Source: Sarocladium kiliense
Lineage: Eukaryota; Ascomycota; Sordariomycetes; Hypocreales; Sarocladiaceae
Direction: 5' to 3'
Assembly: GCA_030734395.1 (NCBI GenBank)
Contig: JAUZTG010000029.1
Coordinates: 5,890,001-5,954,000, forward strand
Length of the DNA: 64,000 nucleotides
The first letter of the stretch is position 1, and each line of letters starts with the position of its first letter. The notes under the pieces are model-generated. The model saw only the letters and a list, made by a program, of their open reading frames with translations, was not told the DNA's origin and made no database searches. The translations under genes and the position numbers were made by a program. Of the stretch, positions 55,239-64,000 are shown one piece after another.

Positions 55239-56944
55239 ATGGCTCAGCCTTCGCAGTCCATTGCTGCTTTCCCAGCGTGGGCACGTCTGAATGGCATCGA
55301 TGTCAATGGCCTCTCGCTTGGAGATATTCCGGGGAAGGGCTTCGGCTTTGTGGCCAGCAAAAAGCTAGAAGCAGCTGAACTTGCTAGCTCTGGTTCCAAG
55401 GCAGGTGGGAGCTTCATCAAAGTCCCTCGGGACTTGGTTCTCTCGGCTGAGGCCGTGAATGATTATGCGAAAGTTGATCAGAACTTTCATCAGCTACTCG
55501 ATGCCGCCAGCCCACAGGTGAGAAAATCCGACGCCGTGTGTTTCTTCAACATTGCTGACAGATAACAGACGACAAGAGAAAAGATTGTGTTGTATCTCTT
55601 CAGTCATTGTGTAGTCAACAATCGAGACTCGACGGCACCTAGGACAGCAATCGTGCCAACAGCGTGGACCGAATACATCAAGCTGCTACCCAGAGACATA
55701 CCCGTTCCTACCCTGTGGTCTGAAGATGACCGTCGTTTGCTTCAAGGGACTTCCCTGGAGGTACGATGAGAAATGCCGCGACCGTCACGCCAATTGCAAT
55801 GTACTAACCAACGCACATAGGTAGCTATTGCGGCCAAGGTAACAGCTCTCGAAGCTGAGTTCGAGAAGCTACGTGAGGATACAGAGACCCTGCCATTTTG
55901 GAACGCACAATGGTGGGAGAATGAGACGGCTACGCTCAGCGACTGGATCTTGGCAGATGCTTGGTACCGGTCCCGATGCTTGGAATTGCCTCAGGCCGGT
56001 GAAGCAATGGTTCCAGGACTTGACATGGTTAACCACTCATACAATCCTACAGCCTTATATGAGGAGCTCGGCGACGGCGATGTGGCGCTTCAGCTCAGGC
56101 CAGGCTGTTCACTAGCCGAAGGCGACGAGATAACGATATCATACGGACAAACAAAATCCGCTGCCGAGATGCTCTTTAGTTATGGCTTCATCGACAGCGA
56201 TAGCGCGACACGTGAGCTCACGATCCCTCTTGGTTCAATACCCGACGACCCGCTCGGAAGGGCGAAAATCCGCGCGTACGGAAAACCTCCGACAGTCAAG
56301 TTATCTGTGGACGATGGGACTGCGCATTGGGAGAGTGGCTTCATGCATTTGATGTGCCTGAATGAAGAGGACGGCCTGGACTTCCGTGTGTTACAGGACG
56401 AAGACGGCAACCGCCACTTGAGAGTTTTCTGGCAAGACGAAGATGTTACCGAGCGAGCGGATAGTTTCAGTGAGCTGACGCAGGGACACCCTCTCAAACA
56501 AGTGTTCAGACTTCGGACTGTCGCCTTACTGGAGGAAGTGATCGAGTCGCAACTGGAGGGCCTCCGCCTGCCATTGCCATGCATCGACAATCAAACGGAT
56601 GATCCGGCACGCCCGGGCTCGGCGCATGGTCGCTTCGAGACAGCCAGCATCTTGCGTACCATTGAGACGGAAGTTCTAGAGGCCGTAGCTGCGGTCCTGG
56701 GATCAGAGGTAAGCCAAACACTTTCTTCCGCATTCTGCCTGCCATGTGCATCCCTGTTTTTAGCAATAGCGATCCGGGGTGAGCAATGTGGTGAGCATTA
56801 AGATGAGACTGGGTTAACCGAGGATACCAGAAAACCACCCTCCTCCAGGACGACGGTGTGTTGGGATATCTCGGACGGATGGAAGACAGCCCAAATGAGC
56901 AAGCGGCTTCGGCATCGACCAACGAGGAGCCAGACTTCAGCTGA
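55239..56944 (+). CDS. SET-domain protein methyltransferase (SETD6/RKM-like)
   Basis: Four exons, 55239-55517, 55569-55760, 55821-56708 and 56831-56944 (490 aa; all introns phase 0). The N-terminal SET half has GFGFVASKKLEAAE and FIKVPRDLVLSAE. A helical insert (i-SET) follows, then the SET-C half: PGLDMVNHSYNPTALYEE (the NHS motif that contacts SAM), LRPGCSLAEGDEITISYGQ with the YG pair, and SYGFID. A Rubisco-LSMT-type substrate-binding tail makes up the rest. Members methylate lysines of ribosomal or other non-histone proteins, and sometimes histones. The exact target is unknown. The last intron is long for this gene (122 bp); the final 37 residues are acidic. Confidence 0.87.
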
Positions 56945-59720
56945 ACCCCTCCACACTGACCGCTATGCTCTTGAGTTGCACGCAACTACCTTTGACCCAG
57001 TTTCGGTTCATGGGATCGGCAGCTCCACACCACCGTTCCGTGTTTGGTCAACGACTGCAACGTCAAGTTGAGAATGTCTTTTCGACGAGCACACGATCAA
57101 TGCGGTGATGAACTGATAGAGTTCAATATGAGGGACATGATAACATATTTGGAGTCCGGGCCTTTTTCGTGGGCGTCACTCTACATGGTCACAACTTCCT
57201 GCGGGTGAAGTCAACACCGAGCTGCGTTTCTTGACTCCAAAACGCACACTTGCGACACAGGTCCCATTCACATTCTCGGGCCTGTGGACTCCTATGTACG
57301 TGGATCGCCGTTTTGCATAGGCCGGAGCGTGTCGATGATCATCCCAGCCTGCCCGACGCACATGAAAAGAGCAATCGACATTTGTGGTCATGACGCACTC
57401 ATAGTTTTGACGCCCCTTGCGTGCAACCTTGGTCAACTCGTATGAAGTCATTCCGACGATATCAGTACCTCCCAACCTCTGTTGGCGCCCACCCCAGACT
57501 CGCAACTAGGCATCGAGACTAAGTAAGCCACTCCCGCCAAGACAACAAAGTCGTGGTACTATCCTCAGACCATTTCCGTGGGGTGACTGTCCTTGCCCAT
57601 AGTTCACAGGACCCTCAAGTTTGAGGTCTCTGGGGTCCCCAGGAAACTTGTCAATATTACTCCGCAGGCCCAGAATCCTACGATACGAAACTTACGGGGA
57701 GTTTAGAAGCAGCCGCATCCGCAGAAAGTCCACTTCCTTCGCGCGTTGTGATGGTGAAGCTGCACGCGCACCCTCTGAAGGGCTCACTGGTGGCGCGGTC
57801 TAGAAGCCTCTGGACTACGCACGCAGCACAACATACGATGCTCACCGATGCCGAAGAAGATCGGATTGATCCGTGGCGCCTCGCAAGCCCGTTGACCGCA
57901 CGACCGCTGATGACCACCCTGAAGAACACTTACTGACTTTACGTCTTCCTCGTCCACTGCTAAGATGCTTCTTAGTTGGGAGGGGTGGGTTGATGTTGAG
58001 GGGCAGAGGCCACGTTTCAAGCCAAGCCACAAGACCGCCAGCTGGGAGGCACTGAAAGATCGGCAGTCGGCGATCACGATGGTTTCCAACGTCTTGGACG
58101 GTGCAAATAAGTGGTGTAATACCTAAGCTACAGTTCTTTCTGGAGCGGGAGGATGCCCGTCCGTCTACTTCACTCCACTTGAATCTGGCTGGCCTGGTGA
58201 ACGAGTACCAGTGCGATGATCTACAGATGATCGGCCGCCATCAACCAAGAACGACTTGTACTGGAGTTGCATTATGCCAAGGATGTGTTCTGGGCAAGAA
58301 CTTTGTATAAGGCGATGGCTCGAACCTAGCATTCTTGACCTTAGACGTCTTTCGTATCCTGTGCTGAAGGTCTCAAGACCTGATGATCTTCAAGCACTAC
58401 CTCAGAGTTTCGAGACAGCCCCTCGCGGGTTACAACGGGTTGTTGGTTCTGGCCTAACCGGCCGAACGGGCGAATGACTTTGAAGACTGGCTGGAACATG
58501 TGACTAGGTCCTCGCAAGCATCGTCATCCGGGGATTTCCTTCGGGGGAAGACGGGATATGGTCGATCCTGGAGCTGTTCGAAGTCCCGAGTCACCTCTTG
58601 TCATGTAGATCCGGGGAGCCTCATGTGTTCCCCATACCCGGACTCGGCCAAGAACGGGTGCTCTGGGGAAGCCTGTATTACCAGATTGCGGGGAGACTGT
58701 GACCGCGACGTCTACGACCCCACGATATGCCTGAAATAACAGCACTTATGTTGTCACGGAGATGCGTATTGCGGGCAGACAACCGCGCGCTACTCAGCGA
58801 CTATGGGTTAGGCTGAGGCAGCTGTGGCCACATACCCGTTCAAAAGGGTGCTGCAATGCCGCAATAGTGCAAGCCTCGGGAGTGAAGATGAACGTGGCAT
58901 AGCGAGATGAACGGCATGTAAGTGCTGGCACGGCGCCCGAATTGAGACGGGACTAATAGGAGGACTAGTTGCAGGGAGATCCGAGATCAGCCGGTCAAGG
59001 CCCTCCCTCCCTATTAGCCATCACCAGTCACAGCACACTCATTCAACACTACACACGCAACCCTAGCGGCGATGACAGTTTGCTCCAAAACGGTAACGCG
59101 CGGAGTACCGTCCGCACACAATAGGGCTTTGGGCGAGGTACCTTTGCCAAGCACCAGGCGCAATCGGTACAGTGGCCAGCCCCATACTATACCTGCAGCC
59201 ACCCAATATCGCCCAGTGGCGTTATGATGACCGTTGCGAACACGGCGCGGGGGGTTTGCGCAGCAGGGGTTCTGGCTTCTGTGCGGAGAGAGAACGAGTT
59301 GTCGAACGCTCGTTCCCCTTTCCCCAGACCTCCAGGTTCTGACTCCACACAGTCAGTCCCAAGTCAAGCCCAAACTCTTAACTGACGCAACGCGCTCCCT
59401 CTTCTTTGCCACGACACATCTTGTCAACTGCTCTCAGCCCCCGTCGTCATTTTCAGCAGGCCAAGACTTACCAACTGCAACTGTCCCAAGCTTTCCGACA
59501 TTCAATCCCAGAGGCAGTCAGACACACGGCGACTGTCACGCGTCCCGTTCTTTAGCGGCGATGCTGGGAGGACGATAATCGCCCTAAGCAAACCCGCACC
59601 GTCCGCGCCCTCTGGTACAGAGACACGCGAACCACGACATCTTCAACCCCTCTTACGAACAACAGCGACAGCTCTTCACGACACTTGTGTTTGGCGAGAC
59701 CTCGCCCGCCTTCGCCCACC
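56945..59720. other. 2.8-kb gene-poor region
   Basis: Longest stretch without a recognisable gene. Frames at 57176-57505 minus and 58524-58745 minus carry no known motif. I see no terminal repeats, transposase or reverse transcriptase motifs. The C/T-rich last 300 bp are probably the leader of the next gene. Confidence 0.45.
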
Positions 59721-62544
59721 ATGCCTGGCATTCTGCCTATGAAAGTTATCAAGGTCGGCAACAGCGCCCAGAGCCGTATCGCCCAGGCCTGCGACCGATG
59801 TCGAAGCAAGAAGATTCGTTGCGACGGCACCCGCCCAACATGTTCCCAGTGCGCCAACGTTGGTTTCGAATGCCGCACCAGCGACAAATTGAGTCGCCGT
59901 GCATTCCCTCGCGGATACACTGAGTCGCTCGAGGAGCGAGTGAGGGCTCTTGAGACGGAAGTGCGCGAGTTGAAGGATTTGCTCGACGAGAAGGATGAGA
60001 AGATTGATCTCCTATCTAAGATGCATGGACACAGACAGACGTCTTGCGGGGATAGAGCACAGTCAAATGCCTCGGGTGCAAGTCCAAGGTCTCCCACAGA
60101 TACGAGGAGTTCACCGCCGTTGAAGGAAGACACATTTCGGGTCCAGGCTTCACCACTTCTGTTGGGTGTTGAGGATTCAGACTCATTTTTCATGGGCCCA
60201 TCTAGTGGAAGATCTTTCGTTGGTAAGTTGCAGCGATTCTCTCTCTATGAAGTGCCGCATACTAATTTACTGTTCAACAGAGGCCTTCAAGCGCAAGATC
60301 CAAGAAACAGGCAAATCATGCAGCGACTTCAACCCCGAGGCCTTCTTGCACATCCAAGGCAGCCAGCCGCTCATGATCGGAGAGCCACCCAAATCGATGA
60401 GGATACCACCTCGCATGTTCTCAGACCGTTGTGTCAACGTTTACTTCCAAGAGTGGGCGCCCCTGTTCCCAGTGCTTCACAAGCCGACATTCCTTCGGGC
60501 CTACGAGGAGTTCATCGCCGATCCTGAGAAGGTCAAATGCCCATCCAAGCTCACACAACTCTACCTCGTCTTCAGTATTGCCGGCCTGTCGTCCGATAGT
60601 CCTGATCTACCGCAGCTTGCTGCTTGCGAGAGGCAATGGACCAAGATGTTGGAGTCGATGGTCATGGATAATACTATGAAGACCTTGCAATGCCTCGTCC
60701 TCGCCATTCTGTACTGCACGATCAGGGCAGACTTCCGACGCTTGCTACATTACAAGGCACTTGCTGTGGCTCTGTCACATCGTCTTGGTCTTCACCACAG
60801 CCAGAAGCGCTTCTCTTTCGGTGCCTTGACCACTGAAACAAGGAAGAAGGTCTTCTGGACCCTGTACACACTCGATTGGTAGGTCTCACTCTCACCCACT
60901 CCATCTCATTGTGCTGAAATACTGACTTCCTATAGTTTCACTGCAGCAACCCTCGGACTTCCCAAGCTGCTGAAGGAAGATGATGTTCAGGTGGAGTATC
61001 CATCGGATACTGACGACGATTACCTCACGGAGAAGGGCTTCCAGCCCACACTTCCCGGCGAGTCCACGCGCATCTCAAGTGCACTGGCGCTCTTCCGTGC
61101 CACAAGAATTCTTGCTCGTGTATTGGAGAAGAACTATCCTACCGCCACCTCTTACGACCTGTCCTTGCAACAAATGGCCTCACTCGAGACCGAGCTGGCC
61201 GAGTGGTACGAGAATTTGCCGCCGCATCTCCGCTTGAACTTCAAGCAAGATAAGCCCTCAACGGACGTGACCGGCAGTCGCTCTCCGCTTTTGGTAAGTT
61301 GAATTATACTTCCCCTTTTGTCACTGTGTTCTCACTAACGCACGCAGGCGCTTGTCTACTATTACATCCGAACACTCATTTACCGCCCAGCAGTCGGCTC
61401 GACTCTTGGTCATAAGGCGGCACCAGCGTTGTTAGCCATCGGCGACGCTAGCAAGCACATTATCCAGATTGTTCAATTGCTCGACGAGAGGAGCATGTCG
61501 TTCTCTTTCTGTCTCAATAAGGCCGATCTGCTCACCTTGTGTGGCATGAGTCTTCTGTACCAGACTATTGAGCTGAAGCAAGACGGGAGACTTATGCGCG
61601 AGGATGAGCGTCTAGTTAATGCTGTCCTGAAGATGCTTTGCAGTGGTGCTGCTCCGGGATCATTAGCATTCACAAAGGTAGCTAGACTGCTCATCAACGT
61701 CGAGGATGCATCCTTGGCTGTCGCGAATGCCGAGGCAGCGGCTGCGAAGCGCGACCTCGGTTCATCCCTCAACTCAAAGCCTCGCCAGAAGTCGTGGTCG
61801 CGTACTGGCCGCTTGGCAGCAGTGGCCACAGCCAGCGAAAGCGACCTTCTTCAGCAACAAGAGAAGCTGCGACGCATGACCATGCCAAGCTCTGTTTCTC
61901 AACGACCCGAGATCTACCGCACAGCTCCTTCTCGCCAGTCATTTGAGAGTCTACCGTCAGATGACATTGCAGAGTTGCAGAGGCAAAGGCAGCAGGGACA
62001 TGGGCACTATGTGCCGATCGGCAGCGACGGCGGTCCCGGCAGGTCCCAGTCTTCATCACCTTCGCAGGCGCGTCAGCAAGTACCACTTGCACCCGCTGCT
62101 GCCACTACTCATCAACTTCCAACCAAGGTGTCTGCTGTCACGGAATGGGAGGCCTTGCTTGGCTCTATGGACGGTGGCATCAATAACGTCTATGATGCCA
62201 TCTACGGTGGTCCTCCGCTTGTCGAAACCTCTGCCGTGGAAAATCTCCCTGCCAGCAATCCCGCGGACTGGTCCCCCGACTCGTGGGATCTTGCCACATT
62301 CAACCTCGGCAACGGCACTGGCGCTGGAGATTTTGGACCTGGCGCACCGAACGCACCTCAGAGCGTTTTAAGCCTGAGCGACGAGAGTCTCAGCTCTGGA
62401 GAGGAGATTGCGCCATCTGAGTTGGGCTTAAGTGTCGGGAGCGCGGAGTACAACCAGATGATTGCGGCGGGTTGTGGTAACGATATGACGGGATGCGAAA
62501 ACGACAGATACCAGATGGAGAACTTCGAGAACTTCCACTTATGA
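59721..62544 (+). CDS. facB: Zn2Cys6 activator of the Cat8/FacB type
   Basis: Four exons, 59721-60222, 60281-60878, 60936-61293 and 61348-62544 (884 aa, phase-consistent). The zinc cluster has Cys 24, 27, 34, 41, 44 and 51 (RIAQACDRCRSKKIRCDGTRPTC and onward). The linker plus coiled coil (SRRAFPRGYTESLEERVRALETEVRELKDLLDEKDEKI) is close to Cat8 and FacB. The fungal-specific domain spans about 240-560 (DRCVNVYFQEWAPLFPVLHKPTFL, LLHYKALAVALSHRLGLHH, KKVFWTLYTLDC). A Gln/Ser-rich tail ends in acidic, aromatic segments that could activate. Cat8/FacB switch on acetate, ethanol and gluconeogenic genes after carbon derepression. Assignment rests on the DNA-binding region and coiled coil. Confidence 0.86.
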
Positions 62545-62942
62545 TGTTGAGAAGTTGACGAGAAGATTCATGGCGTCATTCTTGGCGTTCTTTTACGGAA
62601 GCGGGAAAGGAGGATCTGGGGCTGGCGTTCTTTTTGGATAGGGGCCGTCGAGAATGGCTTTGTGATGAGACGGGTGATTGTTTTCTGAGGGCTTGTTTGA
62701 GATATCCCATGTTTGCGATGAATATTGGTAATTTGAGATAGGAATGACTTCAACAACTGATCTGATGGTCATCATATACTTTTGCTGTGCACAAAATTCG
62801 ACATGTGAAGCCACGTATGAAACCTATGCTGATGTAAGTGGAAGCCAGGTTTCAAGGGCCAAGGCTGTTACAGTGAGGCATTATCGCTGGAAATGGAATT
62901 GGAATGAGGCCCTCTATGAGAGCGTGGGATATCCAGGCACTG
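62545..62942. other. Convergent 3' intergenic region
   Basis: About 400 bp between the Cat8/FacB-type stop and the stop of the gene leaving the window. AT-rich, no coding pattern. Confidence 0.45.
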
Positions 62943-64000
62943 CTATTCACCGCCTCCCAGGAGAACTGGCCACTCGGTTACTGGCTCCCCAGTCTTCACT
63001 TCAACTCCCTCCCTCTTCCCCAGCTGAATCAACTTATCCATCATAATGCCCGTGATTTGATCCTGCCACACAGCCTTCAAGTTTTTACATGCTTTCATGA
63101 TTCCCTCAATCACCGAACAAAGCTCAGCATCCTCATACATGGCTTCCTGAACGATGATCTCCTCAAGGTTTGGGAACGATGCGAGAAAAGTCGGAAGCTC
63201 CCCGGTTACAGGATCATCCCATCTACGAAAGATAAAACCTCGAAGGATGAGACATCTGATGAAAGGACTTCCTGCTAGCCAGCTGTAGGTTGCGAGGTGT
63301 TCGGATGAAGACTCGCCTAAAGGTCGGTTCAGCTCCATCACGGGGAACTGGATCGTGAAAGTTCGCAATTTCTCGGCCGTGAGCGAGGGCCCGAAGCAAT
63401 CCTTCGCTCTCTCGCCATCCATGAAGAATCTCTTCAGACGGACCGTTATGAGTTGGTCAAGTTGATAGTAGCTGTGGACGTCTGCAGACGCAACCATATC
63501 CAGCTCGAGGTGCTGGAGTTGCCTCCATGCAGGCTGTGCTAATAATAATTCCATAACCAAATGGGGTGGAACTGCGGTTCCCTCCCGGACGCTTCGATGG
63601 ATGAAGATCAATGCTTTGAGGTTTGGCCACATGGAGTTGGTGTGGTGGAAGATTGGAGCAAATCGGGTGAAGCTGCACTCGAGCCATACTTGCTCTAGAT
63701 TCGGGGCAAATTCGTTCAGTTGCCCCTGATATTGCAATTAGCCTCTGTAATCCATGACCGGCGCTCTGTTCTGGGGGACACGATGAGAGGCGTGAGGCTT
63801 ACGTAGTGCAACATTTGGTTCATATTCGATGCGATGCGTAGGTGTTTCAGCCGTGGGAATGTAGGACCAGTGTAGGTAGCCTCGGTGTGCCGGAAAGGTT
63901 CGTGACTGTTAACCAGTTCCAGATACTCCAGCTCTTTGCAGACGCTGAGAAAACTCCTGATCGTGACATTCCCACCGTCATGATCGTTGTCGAAGCCATC
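62943..64000 (-). CDS. Partial leucine-rich / F-box-like protein (3' part)
   Basis: Two exons are visible on the minus strand, 63803-64000 (cut by the window edge) and 62943-63725, with a 77-bp intron (GTAAGC...CAG, phase 0). The 5' end is missing. The visible 327 residues show irregular leucine-rich spacing: LEYLELVNSHEPF, FPRLKHLRIASNM, APNLEQVWLECSF, WPNLKALIFIH, LQHLELDMVAS and FPNLEEIIVQEA. This is the pattern of fungal F-box proteins with degenerate LRRs; an F-box would be in the missing part. Substrate selection for an SCF ubiquitin ligase is possible but cannot be shown here. Confidence 0.65.

Noticed and set aside
57176..57505. 109-codon minus-strand frame with four Cys
   Set aside because: Might be a small secreted protein exon, but there is no signal peptide and no clear upstream exon; left as unsupported.
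58300..58345. tRNA T-arm-like string (ggctcgaacc) on the minus strand
   Set aside because: The flanking bases do not pair as a T stem and no acceptor stem or anticodon arm fits.

Overview
The window is nuclear DNA of a filamentous ascomycete (Pezizomycotina). The evidence is short introns (mostly 45-90 bp) with GT..AG ends and CTRAC-like branch sites, a WetA conidiation regulator, an UstYa-type (DUF3328) protein, a SUR7-type and a DUF3433 membrane protein, and four Zn2Cys6 regulators. The gene set would suit Dothideomycetes, but the sequence does not settle the class. I see no tRNA or rRNA gene, CRISPR array or intact transposon.

Layout. 0.2-15.2 kb is mostly housekeeping: a mitochondrial SpoU rRNA methyltransferase (MRM1, minus), divergent from a large PHD/SNF2 chromatin remodeller, then a CCCH zinc-finger protein, COP9 signalosome subunit 3 and a secreted PLC-like phosphodiesterase. 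The latter converges on a second, probably GPI-anchored PLC-like phosphodiesterase (15.6-16.9 kb). A SUR7-like membrane protein follows at 18.8 kb. 20.5-24.7 kb is a compact three-gene unit: MFS transporter (minus), isochorismatase-fold hydrolase (plus) and Zn2Cys6 regulator (minus), with CGGA-rich sites in the shared promoter. A DUF3433 membrane protein is at 26.6 kb.

29.8-43.9 kb is the accessory part: an UstYa-like protein, a Zn2Cys6 regulator, an amino-acid permease, a PhyH-type 2-oxoglutarate dioxygenase, a DUF1989 (urea-carboxylase-associated) protein and a second Zn2Cys6 regulator. A 27-bp imperfect palindrome with CGG/CCG arms occurs once upstream of the first regulator and twice in the divergent dioxygenase/DUF1989 promoter. 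I saw no other copy. It is the strongest hint of an undescribed co-regulated metabolic unit here.

46-57 kb holds an FLC/TRP-like membrane protein, WetA, a YGR210C-type Obg GTPase with a 10-nt micro-exon, and a SET-domain methyltransferase. After a 2.8-kb gene-poor stretch come a Cat8/FacB-type regulator (59.7-62.5 kb) and a partial leucine-rich/F-box-like gene leaving the right edge.

Gene models were built by hand from donor, acceptor and branch signals and from phase. Nearly all close as whole multiples of three. Uncertain joints are the 3' end of the SNF2 gene, exon 2/3 of the regulator at 31.6 kb, and a few start codons.
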